Under the pieces are notes generated by a model that saw nothing but the letters and a program-made list of their open reading frames with translations, did not search any database and had not been told where the DNA came from. From Candidatus Hatepunaea meridiana (GTDB taxonomy: Bacteria; Electryoneota; AABM5-125-24; Hatepunaeales; Hatepunaeaceae), in contig JAVCDD010000334.1 in NCBI GenBank assembly GCA_030765125.1, positions 1 through 36,250 on the forward strand: a stretch of DNA of 36,250 bases, in the 5' to 3' direction. Of the stretch, positions 23,690 to 31,836 are shown one piece after another (the stretch's first letter is position 1; the number at the start of each line of letters is the position of its first letter). The position numbers and the translations under genes are program-made.

Positions 23690-25024
23690 TTAAAACGACG
23701 CCTTAAATTCCAAAAAGAAACTACCTATTTGCTCACCGATGGAATCGTAAAGTGTTTCGTCGGGTCCAAAATATGCTTCACCTCCAACAGTTACAGTCAG
23801 ATCGTCCGCCAGATCATAAGACATCTTTGGGCGTAATAACAGTTCTTCGGTTGTGATGTTGTACAAACCTAACATCTGAATTTCCAACGTTTCGTGCATC
23901 AATGTCCACGCCGGTCGGAATGAGATGGAATGGGATACTTCGTCTTGTTGAGATGCGATCATTCTGTTCTTTTCAGCATAATGATAACGACGAAAGATAG
24001 TTGGAGGATTATTCAATGCAGGCTTCACCAAATCGGTGTAATCAAGTACATATCTGCCGATATATTGCAGAATGAAGTTGAAATCGCTTCCAATCTGACG
24101 ATCAATACCAAGTGTGTATTGGAGATCAGGATTAGGGATATAAATCTCGACTTCCCAATCGTAGAACGGTTTTCTATACGCAAATTCGCCTCTGAGCCCG
24201 TAATCGCCAACCGTAGATGAAAAGTCAGCGCCTATAACGTGTATCCTGTAAGCTCGTGAATAAATAATGACTTCCCGGTTTTGTGTCGGAAGGAGATCAA
24301 TACCTGTTGTTGGATTGTAACCGTTGAAATAAGACAGTGAACCGTCAAATGAGGGCTTTTCAATATTCAACCGAAGGGCATAAGCGCTGTTTACAATGTT
24401 ACCATCGGGATAATCAGGATCAGTCATTGTGACTCCGAAAGGAAATCCCATTATTCCAATTGGAAGCGCCGACGGCTCAAAGAACGGGATCCAGATCGCT
24501 TCAAGCCGGAAGGGCAAAAGGTTATAGTAAGATCGAAGCAGGAAATTACTTACACGCCTGTCATCTTCGTTCGGTGAACGCACCAGCATATTCTTCGGTG
24601 AGATATTATCGGTTGGATTGAAGCCATCGGCACGCCCCCAGGCAACGATCTGCTGCCCAATACAGAGATCGAAACGACCAATGTACGCGTTTATATAGGC
24701 TTCCCGAAGAAGAACTTCCTCTATTTTCTCATCGAATTCGTCCCCTTTTCGAAAGCGGATTTCTGCGAACCCATCAGCGAAAGCGCCTTTACGCACCTTC
24801 AGTTTGAGCGCTGTTTCTGCATACCCGCTCTTGGTTTCAGCCTCGTCTTCATCGGGAACCTTGCCGATGTAAAAATCCCCGCGAAGATAGCCGTTCAGTT
24901 CGTAGGTTTTATCTTGCTTAGCGCTTTCATCTTGCGCATCGCTGCTGAGCGCATCCTCAAACAAGCTTTGCGCTGGAAGGTTTACACTAAAAAACAAAAT
25001 AATCAAAAGATAAATTGGTTTCAT
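23690..25024 (-). CDS. Outer-membrane beta-barrel protein (DUF1302-like)
   Basis: The 444-residue protein has a signal peptide (MKPIYLLIILFFSVNLPAQS), alternating strands throughout, and ends in an aromatic FFLEFKASF strand, as outer-membrane barrels do. The motif IGQQIVAWGRADGFNPTDNI is typical of DUF1302-like proteins that accompany MMPL exporters and LolA-like proteins. It is the first gene of the operon and lies directly behind the promoter/operator region. It probably forms a pore or receptor for the substance handled by the exporter. Whether it is a true porin cannot be told from sequence. Confidence 0.85.
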   Translation of the reverse strand: MKPIYLLIILFFSVNLPAQSLFEDALSSDAQDESAKQDKTYELNGYLRGDFYIGKVPDEDEAETKSGYAETALKLKVRKGAFADGFAEIRFRKGDEFDEKIEEVLLREAYINAYIGRFDLCIGQQIVAWGRADGFNPTDNISPKNMLVRSPNEDDRRVSNFLLRSYYNLLPFRLEAIWIPFFEPSALPIGIMGFPFGVTMTDPDYPDGNIVNSAYALRLNIEKPSFDGSLSYFNGYNPTTGIDLLPTQNREVIIYSRAYRIHVIGADFSSTVGDYGLRGEFAYRKPFYDWEVEIYIPNPDLQYTLGIDRQIGSDFNFILQYIGRYVLDYTDLVKPALNNPPTIFRRYHYAEKNRMIASQQDEVSHSISFRPAWTLMHETLEIQMLGLYNITTEELLLRPKMSYDLADDLTVTVGGEAYFGPDETLYDSIGEQIGSFFLEFKASF

Positions 25025-25040
25025 TTTATAATTCCAGAAT

Positions 25041-25064
25041 ACTTAATCAAGCGTTTGATTAAGT
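25041..25064. promoter_or_regulatory. Palindromic operator O1 (probable TetR site)
   Basis: ACTTAATCAA and TTGATTAAGT flank a GCGT centre. It overlaps the -10 element of the minus-strand promoter and shares the core TCAAGCGTTTGA with O2 (ACAAACGTTTGT). Confidence 0.75.
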
Positions 25065-25090
25065 ATATGATTTAAACAAACGTTTGTCAA
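25062..25090 (-). promoter_or_regulatory. Near-consensus sigma70 promoter of the exporter operon
   Basis: On the minus strand, TTGACA (25090-25085) and TATACT (25067-25062) are separated by exactly 17 bases. The start codon of the first gene lies 37 bases downstream. Both boxes are overlapped by palindromic operators, which fits tight repression. Confidence 0.85.
25076..25087. promoter_or_regulatory. Palindromic operator O2 (probable TetR site)
   Basis: ACAAACGTTTGT is a perfect 12-bp palindrome that overlaps the -35 box and spacer. Its centre is 29 bp from that of O1. Confidence 0.7.
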
Positions 25091-25209
25091 GTGTTTTTGG
25101 GAAATATTTGCGATTTTTTAATTTTCTCAGTCAGATGGGTTTATGGTGAATTTGTTTTTAATAATCTTGATATTGACGAGTTGTTTTTCTATATTGTATT
25201 TAGATTGGA

Positions 25210-25297
25210 GAATATGGGGACAGTATACCTATTTTTCTATAGATTGTCCGTCATTCTATGAATTCTTATAAAAATAGGTATACTGTCCCCATATTTC
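25210..25297. repeat. Family C palindrome, copy 3
   Basis: The arms read GAATATGGGGACAGTATACC and its mirror. Compared with copies 1 and 2, the change AAGGGG to ATGGGG is matched by CCCCTT to CCCCAT in the other arm, so pairing is preserved. Together with the promoter and the repeat at 25324, it accounts for the gene-free stretch 25025-25418. Confidence 0.85.
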
Positions 25298-25323
25298 CCA
25301 GTAACAATATCATGCGACAAGAG

Positions 25324-25376
25324 CAGGCTGTCCGAGAATAGGATTTCTATCCAATTTGTCATTCTCGGACAGCCTG
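25324..25376. repeat. 16-bp-arm inverted repeat upstream of the protease gene
   Basis: CAGGCTGTCCGAGAAT and ATTCTCGGACAGCCTG are perfect inverse copies around a 21-base loop. Confidence 0.85.
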
Positions 25377-25418
25377 AGAGTGTCACGTCTACTTAAACCT
25401 CATTCAATCTTACTCACT

Positions 25419-28250
25419 ATGATCACAAAAACTCTTCTAAAATCTACCAAAACTGCGAAGTACATTCTGCTTCTATTTCTTTTAATTCAACCTTATTCAA
25501 TTCAGGCAGCTTCCTCGCAAACCCTGATATTCGAACTCGTACCGTCACAAGTTACCGTCGCTCGTCAACCCACCTCAGACTGGCTGGCGCATTTTAGCTC
25601 CAAAAGGGACGGCGCTGATGTTATGTCAAACGTTTCCGCTGTTAAGTGGCATTTACAGGCTGAGCAGCATCCGTTAATAAGAGGAATTTTCAGAATTGAA
25701 GTTCCTAGTGATCAGATTGACGATTGGCTGGCGAGGTTGGAAGTTACGCCGGGCGTGAAATGGGTTGAACCGGAGCCGGTCAGGTATACTTGCATGTTCA
25801 ACGGAAATGGACGCGATGATCCCAACGCACCGCCAAATGATCCCTATTATCCTTTGCAATGGTCGCTGCATAAAATCCATGCTCCGGCAGCATGGGATAT
25901 TTCTCGAGGTGATACTAACGTTGTTATCGCTATTGTTGACGTGGGAACTGATATTGATCACGGTGATTTGATCCGTCAGAGATGGATCAATTATGCTGAA
26001 GCAAATGGTTTAGAGGGTATTGACGACGATGGCAATGGGTTTATAGATGATATTCACGGCTGGGACTTCGTTGACGATGACCCGGATCCACGACCTTTAA
26101 GCCTCGATGACGATCACGGAACTCACGTTGCCGGTATAGCCGCCGCTACGGTTGACAACGGTTATGGAATTGCAGGCGTCTGTTGGAACTGCAGGATTAT
26201 GGCGATTCGCACAGGTAACGGTGGAATCATAACCCATGGTTATCAAGGCGTTGTCTATGCCGCCGCATCAGGCGCTGACGTTATAAACCTGTCCTGGGGA
26301 GGCTCTCTACCATCGAACATTGACCGCTTGACAATTAACTATGCCACTGAACAAGGCTCTTTGGTTATTGCTGCGGCAGGTAACCGTAAAAACGAACACG
26401 AATCCAATTTCGACCATTTCCCCAGCCAATATAATAATGCAATGTCAATAGGCGCTACTACAAGCGGCGATCACCTTGCATTCTACAGCAATTATGGTGA
26501 ATGGGTAGATATCTGTGCCCCGGGCGATACCATTCTGTCGACAATGCCCGGCAATTTCGGCATCCGCAGCGGAACGTCAATGGCAACACCGATTGTGGCA
26601 GGTGCCGCTGGTTTATTGAAAGCGCTGCATCCCGACTGGACGCCGGCTCAACTCCGACTGCAGCTTATAAACTCTGCCGATCCAATAGACCATATAAATC
26701 CTGACTATGCAGGAATGATGGGAGTAGGAAGGCTCAACCTCTTTCGTATGTTATCCGATGTCCGTTCCGGATTTGAGCTAACGTCAATCGAAATTGACGA
26801 CAGCAGCGAAGGTAATGGAAACGGTATAATAGAGGCTTATGAGAATATCCTGGTCACAGTTTCGATAATCAACCTGCTGACTGGATCCGCAACTGCAACA
26901 GGTAGATTGTTATCGGATGATACTGTGGCACGTATCGACCCGTTTGCCTTTGATTTCGAGGAAGCTTCACCTTTGGAAACAGTTGATAATGCCGGTGAAC
27001 CGTTTCGTGTGCGGGTCGTGTCTAATCCAGCGTCGGGTCATATTATAGACTGCCGGTTAGTGTTAAACGGTCTGAACGTAGTCGAGCAATCGATACCGAT
27101 TGAACTGGTTGTCAAACCCAGGTGTGCCGATCATAACAACGGTTCGGTTTCACTGACGGTTACCGACTTTGGGGCGCTCGGTTATTGGGATTACATATAT
27201 GGAAAAGATGTCGGTAACAGCTTTCGTTATGCTGGAAACAGTCAGCCGGCGTTGTTTCACGGTTCGCTGATGGTCGGTGTGCCACCGGATCGAGTTGTCG
27301 ATTGCGCCTATGGTGACTCACTTACACCACGCTTTGATTTTATTTCATCCGGTAGAGGCATTACACTACAAGAGGGAGCAACAGGTGGGTTGGAAGGGCA
27401 CGTCGAATTCAGAGAACGCGATGGTGATGAGGATATACTTGATATCACCGTCAGGCAGAACAGTTACAGCTTCCCGGATCCGCCTGACGATGACTATGTA
27501 ATCCTCAGTTACACGGTCATCAATCGGGACACTGACGTTGACAGCCTTTACGTCGGTATCTTTATGGATTGGGACATTTTACAGCCTGAATCCAATATAT
27601 GTCAGTGGGACGAAGAGGCTGGCGTTGGATGGATGGAATATTTCCGACCGGGCTTGCCTTTGTATGGCGTGGGAATATTGGACAATCCGGTTAGTTTCCA
27701 GGTAGCAACTAACGCTGATGATGTTTCCCGCGGAAGACGCGGTTGGCATGATCGAACCAAGATCATTAAGATGATGTCAGGTTTCAATGAAGCGGTCAGC
27801 GATGAAGCTGACGATTGGACACAGTTAATCGGCGCAGGTCCTTTCTCACTGGTACACAACCAATCCAAAACTGTTACTTTTGCCATTCTCGCTGGTGACA
27901 ACCAGAGTGATCTCTTCGCTAATATCACCGCTGCCCGAATGCGCTGGAATGAAGACATAACATCGTTTCACACCGATAACACACCAACCGAATTTAAACT
28001 CATCAATGTCTATCCTTCACCTTTCAACAGTCAGGTAAACATAGTATGCAACGCCGGTTTAAGTGGCAGAGTTGCCTGGACGATGTATGATCCGTGCGGT
28101 AGATTAATTCCAAACAGTGGTGAAATGATTGTCGGATCCGGACAATTCATCCTGCCGGTCAACGGAGTGAATCTGCCATCAGGGATTTATCTGGTAAAGT
28201 TGAATCAGGGAATGCGCTCTCTAACGATTCCTGTGGTTTTAGTTAGATAG
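25419..28250 (+). CDS. Secreted subtilisin-like (S8) serine protease with T9SS-type C-terminal domain
   Basis: The start chosen is ATG 25419, because the earlier in-frame ATG (25356) lies inside an inverted repeat. The 943-residue product has a signal peptide (KYILLLFLLIQPYSIQA), a propeptide-like segment, then the S8 domain with the catalytic triad: D174 in IVDVGTD, H233 in DDDHGTHVAG and S387 in SGTSMATP, with oxyanion N322 in AAAGN. A middle ~400 residues form beta-rich domains with no clear family. The last ~75 residues (INVYPSPFNSQVN to VVLVR) form a T9SS-type sorting domain. It should be an extracellular or surface-anchored protease. There is no Shine-Dalgarno sequence, which is common in FCB-group bacteria. 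Confidence 0.92.
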   Translation: MITKTLLKSTKTAKYILLLFLLIQPYSIQAASSQTLIFELVPSQVTVARQPTSDWLAHFSSKRDGADVMSNVSAVKWHLQAEQHPLIRGIFRIEVPSDQIDDWLARLEVTPGVKWVEPEPVRYTCMFNGNGRDDPNAPPNDPYYPLQWSLHKIHAPAAWDISRGDTNVVIAIVDVGTDIDHGDLIRQRWINYAEANGLEGIDDDGNGFIDDIHGWDFVDDDPDPRPLSLDDDHGTHVAGIAAATVDNGYGIAGVCWNCRIMAIRTGNGGIITHGYQGVVYAAASGADVINLSWGGSLPSNIDRLTINYATEQGSLVIAAAGNRKNEHESNFDHFPSQYNNAMSIGATTSGDHLAFYSNYGEWVDICAPGDTILSTMPGNFGIRSGTSMATPIVAGAAGLLKALHPDWTPAQLRLQLINSADPIDHINPDYAGMMGVGRLNLFRMLSDVRSGFELTSIEIDDSSEGNGNGIIEAYENILVTVSIINLLTGSATATGRLLSDDTVARIDPFAFDFEEASPLETVDNAGEPFRVRVVSNPASGHIIDCRLVLNGLNVVEQSIPIELVVKPRCADHNNGSVSLTVTDFGALGYWDYIYGKDVGNSFRYAGNSQPALFHGSLMVGVPPDRVVDCAYGDSLTPRFDFISSGRGITLQEGATGGLEGHVEFRERDGDEDILDITVRQNSYSFPDPPDDDYVILSYTVINRDTDVDSLYVGIFMDWDILQPESNICQWDEEAGVGWMEYFRPGLPLYGVGILDNPVSFQVATNADDVSRGRRGWHDRTKIIKMMSGFNEAVSDEADDWTQLIGAGPFSLVHNQSKTVTFAILAGDNQSDLFANITAARMRWNEDITSFHTDNTPTEFKLINVYPSPFNSQVNIVCNAGLSGRVAWTMYDPCGRLIPNSGEMIVGSGQFILPVNGVNLPSGIYLVKLNQGMRSLTIPVVLVR

Positions 28251-28259
28251 TGTCTGACC

Positions 28260-28395
28260 GAAGGGGGACAGTATACCAATTTTTCAACGGGTAGGATAGA
28301 CATTCTTGATTGATGTGTAAAAACCTTTTAACTCGTTCCCACGCTCCAGCGTGGGAACGAGTTAAGATCCAGCCCTACGTAATTGTCCCCCTATT
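28260..28395. repeat. Family C palindrome, copy 4, degenerate and interrupted
   Basis: The left end GAAGGGGGACAGTATACCAA and the right end TTGTCCCCCTATTTC match the family outer arms, but the middle is replaced by a 36-bp palindrome (28328-28365) and unrelated sequence. The left flank TAGTGTCTGACCGAA is identical to 17907-17921. Confidence 0.65.
28328..28365. repeat. Perfect 18-bp-arm palindrome nested in family C copy 4
   Basis: TTAACTCGTTCCCACGCT and AGCGTGGGAACGAGTTAA surround a CC centre. The GTTCCCACGC...GCGTGGGAAC core resembles dispersed palindromes known from many bacterial genomes. Confidence 0.9.
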
Positions 28396-28427
28396 TCTTT
28401 TTTTGTTAAATATTTCACAGATTCTAT

Positions 28428-28456
28428 TTGACTTATAAAAGTTATCATATTATTAT
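28428..28456 (+). promoter_or_regulatory. Promoter of the rrf2-like gene
   Basis: TTGACT (28428-28433) and TATTAT (28451-28456) are separated by 17 bases, 36 bases upstream of the ATG at 28493. Confidence 0.65.
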
Positions 28457-28492
28457 ATTTACGAATTAAAACCTAACAAATAAGATAGAATT

Positions 28493-29008
28493 ATGAAACT
28501 ATCCACGCGAGCTAGATACGGACTTCGAATGATGATTGAACTTGCCCGGGAACTGCGGACAAATGAACTGGTTCATCTGGGCAGGATTTCCGAAATAACC
28601 GGATTATCGAATAATTACCTGTCGCAATTGGCTATTTCCCTTAAGAATGCTAACCTTATAAAAGGTGTTTCCGGAAAGAAGGGGGGGTATCGTTTAGCGA
28701 AACCAGTAGATAAAATCAGTGTAGCTGAGATTGTCCAGACAGTTATCGGACCAATCAACATTACTGATTGTGTCAACGATCCCAATATCTGTAAAAACAG
28801 TACATTTTGCGAAACGCGGGCTGTCTGGACTATCATCAACAGCCGTATCCAACAAACACTGGAAGAACTGTCACTATCTGATATGATAGATAGGGATTGG
28901 TTGTCTAAAATAAAGCAGGAGCATTCCGATATACCGCTACTGTTTCCCGATCAGATTACGTCTCCGGTTAATGATGGTTTCCAACCCGGTTGCCCGACAA
29001 GTTATTAA
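28493..29008 (+). CDS. Rrf2-family transcriptional regulator, probably Fe-S binding
   Basis: The 171-residue protein begins MKLSTRARYGLRMMIELA and contains the winged-helix motif ITGLSNNYLSQLAISLKNAN, then GKKGGYRLAKP, all diagnostic of Rrf2. Three cysteines in a C-x6-C-x5-C arrangement (C93, C100, C106) match the Fe-S ligands of the IscR/RsrR branch, so it may sense iron-sulfur status, redox or NO. It lies upstream of a membrane redox pair rich in Fe-S clusters, which it plausibly controls. The C-terminal 40 residues after the cysteine domain are a poorly conserved tail. Confidence 0.9.
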   Translation: MKLSTRARYGLRMMIELARELRTNELVHLGRISEITGLSNNYLSQLAISLKNANLIKGVSGKKGGYRLAKPVDKISVAEIVQTVIGPINITDCVNDPNICKNSTFCETRAVWTIINSRIQQTLEELSLSDMIDRDWLSKIKQEHSDIPLLFPDQITSPVNDGFQPGCPTSY

Positions 29009-29052
29009 TACAGGCTGCTTAGAGTCTACTGTGAACTTTTCAGAACTCTTTC

Positions 29053-29128
29053 GTGTGGCACGGGCTACTTGTTGCCCGTGTTTCCTTATCTGTTAAGAGA
29101 CACGGGTAACAAGTAACCCGTGCCACAC
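29053..29128. repeat. 29-bp-arm inverted repeat between rrf2 and redox genes
   Basis: GTGTGGCACGGGCTACTTGT continues to 29081 and is mirrored at 29100-29128 with few mismatches. It may end the rrf2 transcript or be a dispersed repeat. Confidence 0.8.
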
Positions 29129-29193
29129 TGATGCCAACTAAAAAGGTCACGAGAAATGTATACTATCAACTTATCAATATCGGAGTTACTTAA

Positions 29194-30114
29194 TTGCAAA
29201 TAATTCAAATTTTCACTTACATTGCGGTTGTGGTCGCCGTACTGGCAATGTTAATTAAAGCTTTAAAATATATCACCGCACCGCTTAGCTTTCGCTGGGA
29301 ACTCTACCCGGTACCGCACGAAAAAGGACGAGCTGAATACGGTGGTTCATACCTTGAAGAACTCGACTGGTGGAGTAAAAAGCGCAAATCCAGTCCATTT
29401 ACGGAACTAAAGGAGATGGCGTCAGAGATTTTCTTCCTGAAGGGAGTCTATCGTCACAACCGCCGAGTATGGATTTCCTCCCTGCCATTCCATCTGGGAC
29501 TCTATCTCTGTATCGGTTGGCTCCTCCTTTTACTGACAGGATCAATATTTGAAATATTTAATATCTCATTATGTACGTCATCGTGCGTTCTTGGGAGTAT
29601 TATTTACTATCTAACCATTCCGGTCGGGTATATCGGGTTGGTGTTGACAGCGTTGGGCGCGATCGGGCTTCTGCTGTGGCGCTTGTCCGATCCAGCTCAG
29701 CGTAAATACAACTCACCAGCAGATTATATCAATCTGTTAATTGTATTGGCGGTGGTTATTGTAGCTCTGGCAGCACATCTTACAAGTGATCCGGTTTTCG
29801 ATTCGTTGCGAGCTTATGTCAAATCACTGTTGATATTCTCACCGGTGTTATCACCCGGTATACTCTTTACAATTGAGTTATGGCTGGTAGCGTTTCTGAT
29901 AATGTACATTCCACTAACCAGAATGTCCCACTTTGTCGCCAAGTACTTCCTTTATCATTCGGTGCGTTGGAACGATGAACCGAACGAGCGAGGCGGTAAG
30001 ATTGAAAAACAATTGTTGAAACAATTCAACCAGAAGGTTAGCTGGAGCGCTTCACATATTCAATCCGGTAAAACCTGGAGCGAGATTGGAACAGAGACTA
30101 AAAATGAAGAATAA
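29194..30114 (+). CDS. DsrM/HdrE-like membrane cytochrome b subunit (NarI-like family)
   Basis: The TTG start follows GGAG at about eight bases. The 306-residue protein has about five to six membrane segments (around 5-25, 90-115, 130-160, 190-210 and 225-250) and a cytoplasmic C-terminal tail. The SSLPFHLGLYLCIGW segment and a late TRMSHFVAKYFLYHS segment place histidines where heme b ligands lie in NarI/DsrM-type proteins. The next gene overlaps its end and encodes an HdrD/DsrK-like Fe-S protein, so the pair should exchange electrons between membrane quinones and a cytoplasmic disulfide or thiol carrier. No dsrJ, dsrO, dsrP or sulfite reductase genes are present. Confidence 0.8.
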   Translation: MQIIQIFTYIAVVVAVLAMLIKALKYITAPLSFRWELYPVPHEKGRAEYGGSYLEELDWWSKKRKSSPFTELKEMASEIFFLKGVYRHNRRVWISSLPFHLGLYLCIGWLLLLLTGSIFEIFNISLCTSSCVLGSIIYYLTIPVGYIGLVLTALGAIGLLLWRLSDPAQRKYNSPADYINLLIVLAVVIVALAAHLTSDPVFDSLRAYVKSLLIFSPVLSPGILFTIELWLVAFLIMYIPLTRMSHFVAKYFLYHSVRWNDEPNERGGKIEKQLLKQFNQKVSWSASHIQSGKTWSEIGTETKNEE

Positions 30115-31717
30115 TAGCATCAAATTAAAAGATATCAGCAAGCGTTCCAAACAACTGGTTCAGCTTGATGTAAAAGATTTCCCAAAACTTCCTTACCCTT
30201 ATGATGACTGGGAAGAACCACAGATAAAGGAACTGCCGGAAAAGAAACGTAATGAGTTTGATTGTTCACTGGACGGTATCCTCAATCCGCCGATCCCAAT
30301 TCCGGAAACAGAAGAAGAGAAAGAAAAACTGGTAGCGCAATTTATTAGCGGTTTGCAAAAGATACTCTCAAAAGAGAATAACTGGCCATTCCTCAAACCG
30401 TTGATGCTTTCGTTGGACAATTGCGTTAAATGTAATACCTGTTCTGAAGCCTGTCCTGCTTTTCAGGAGAGTGGTTGTAATGAGATATATCGACCTCTTT
30501 TTCGCTCGGATATTTTCCGACGCATTATCAACAAATATATAAAGCCCGGTGGCAAGCTGACTGCGAAATTCACCGGCGCTGATATCGATCTTACCTGGGA
30601 AACCGTCAGCAGACTGGCGCAATTGGCATACCGTTGTACACTCTGCCGGCGGTGCGCTCAGACCTGTCCGATGGGAGTTGATAATGGGCTTATTTCTCGT
30701 GAGATACGCAAGGTATTCAGTCAGGAAATGGGGATTTCTCCACCGGAACTGCACCGCGACGGCACCATCAAGCAGCTTCAAACAGGCTCATCCACCGGAA
30801 TTTCACCTTTGGCGCTCCTGGATATGTTGGAATTTATGGAAGAAGATATTACAGATCGTACAGGAATTAATATTAAGATTCCATTCGATAAAGCCGGAGC
30901 CGACATATTATTGATTCACAATGCCGGTGAATTTCTTTCCTGGCCAGAGAACATCGAAGCATTCGCCATACTATTTGAAATAGCGGGTGTAAGTTGGACG
31001 CTTTCAAGCGAATTGGTGGGTTACGACTCGGTTAATTATGGGCTCTTCTATGATGACGTGCAGTTAGCAAAAGTCACTCTGAAACATGCGGAATGTGCAA
31101 AGAAACTTGGCGTCAAAAAAGTGGTTATCGGAGAATGTGGTCATGCTCACAAGGCAGCTATGGCGATAGGTGACCGAGTCTGGCTTGCAGAATCCAATAT
31201 CCATCGTGAATCCTGCATGGCGACAATGGAAGACCTTATTATTAATGAGAAAGTAATGGTTGATCCCAGTCGTAATGACTTCCCGGTTACTATGCACGAT
31301 CCCTGCAATATGACTCGTTCTATGGGAATCATCGAACCGCAACGACGAATTATCAGGAAAATCTGTCCACAATTTCGCGAGATGACGCCGCATGGCGTAA
31401 ATAACTATTGCTGCGGTGGTGGCAGCGGCTTCGCAATTATGCAATCGCATAACTTCCCGGATTGGCGGTCGTCATTAGCCGGAAGACGTAAATTCAGGCA
31501 AGTACTTGAAGCATTCAACAAAGAAGAACTTGATCCATCCGTGAATAAATATCTTTGCGCACCCTGTTCGAATTGCAAGGGACAAATCAGAGATATGTTG
31601 AATTACTATGGCGCATGGGAACGCTGTCATATATTGTACGGTGGACTTGTCGAGTTGATAGTTAACTGTATGACCGATGTTCGGGAGGGTTTCATTGAGT
31701 GGGATGATTTTCATTAA
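30104..31717 (+). CDS. HdrD/DsrK-like iron-sulfur heterodisulfide reductase-type protein
   Basis: The start chosen is ATG 30104, overlapping the cytochrome gene by 11 bases; TTG 30086 is the alternative. Two 4Fe-4S ferredoxin motifs are present: C107-x2-C110-x2-C113-x3-C117 and C178-x2-C181-x2-C184-x3-C188. They are followed by cysteine-rich CCG-type domains, with C345 in GECGHAH, C401 in HDPCN, C436-C437 in NYCCGGGSG and C485-x2-C488 in CAPCSNC. This is the architecture of HdrD, DsrK and TmcB, where the CCG region holds a special 4Fe-4S cluster acting on disulfides. It works with the membrane cytochrome encoded just upstream. The physiological electron acceptor or donor is not evident. Confidence 0.88.
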   Translation: MKNNSIKLKDISKRSKQLVQLDVKDFPKLPYPYDDWEEPQIKELPEKKRNEFDCSLDGILNPPIPIPETEEEKEKLVAQFISGLQKILSKENNWPFLKPLMLSLDNCVKCNTCSEACPAFQESGCNEIYRPLFRSDIFRRIINKYIKPGGKLTAKFTGADIDLTWETVSRLAQLAYRCTLCRRCAQTCPMGVDNGLISREIRKVFSQEMGISPPELHRDGTIKQLQTGSSTGISPLALLDMLEFMEEDITDRTGINIKIPFDKAGADILLIHNAGEFLSWPENIEAFAILFEIAGVSWTLSSELVGYDSVNYGLFYDDVQLAKVTLKHAECAKKLGVKKVVIGECGHAHKAAMAIGDRVWLAESNIHRESCMATMEDLIINEKVMVDPSRNDFPVTMHDPCNMTRSMGIIEPQRRIIRKICPQFREMTPHGVNNYCCGGGSGFAIMQSHNFPDWRSSLAGRRKFRQVLEAFNKEELDPSVNKYLCAPCSNCKGQIRDMLNYYGAWERCHILYGGLVELIVNCMTDVREGFIEWDDFH

Positions 31718-31726
31718 ATACTAAGG

Positions 31727-31750
31727 CTGTCAACCCACCGCGGTTGACAG
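31727..31750. repeat. Family A hairpin, copy 3 (single)
   Basis: CTGTCAACC...GGTTGACAG around CACCGC, ten bases after the DsrK-like stop. Only the first hairpin of the family is present. Confidence 0.8.
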
Positions 31751-31771
31751 TATATTTAGAAGCGCTATTAT
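31744..31771 (+). promoter_or_regulatory. Possible promoter using the end of the family A repeat as -35
   Basis: TTGACA (31744-31749) is the repeat's right end, and TATTAT (31766-31771) follows after 16 bases. It points to the HEAT-repeat gene at 31837. Support is from consensus match only. Confidence 0.35.
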
Positions 31772-31836
31772 AGAAACCTCTAAATCCCCTTTGGGCAATA
31801 TAATTGTAACTAACTATATTATAATTAATTAAGGAT

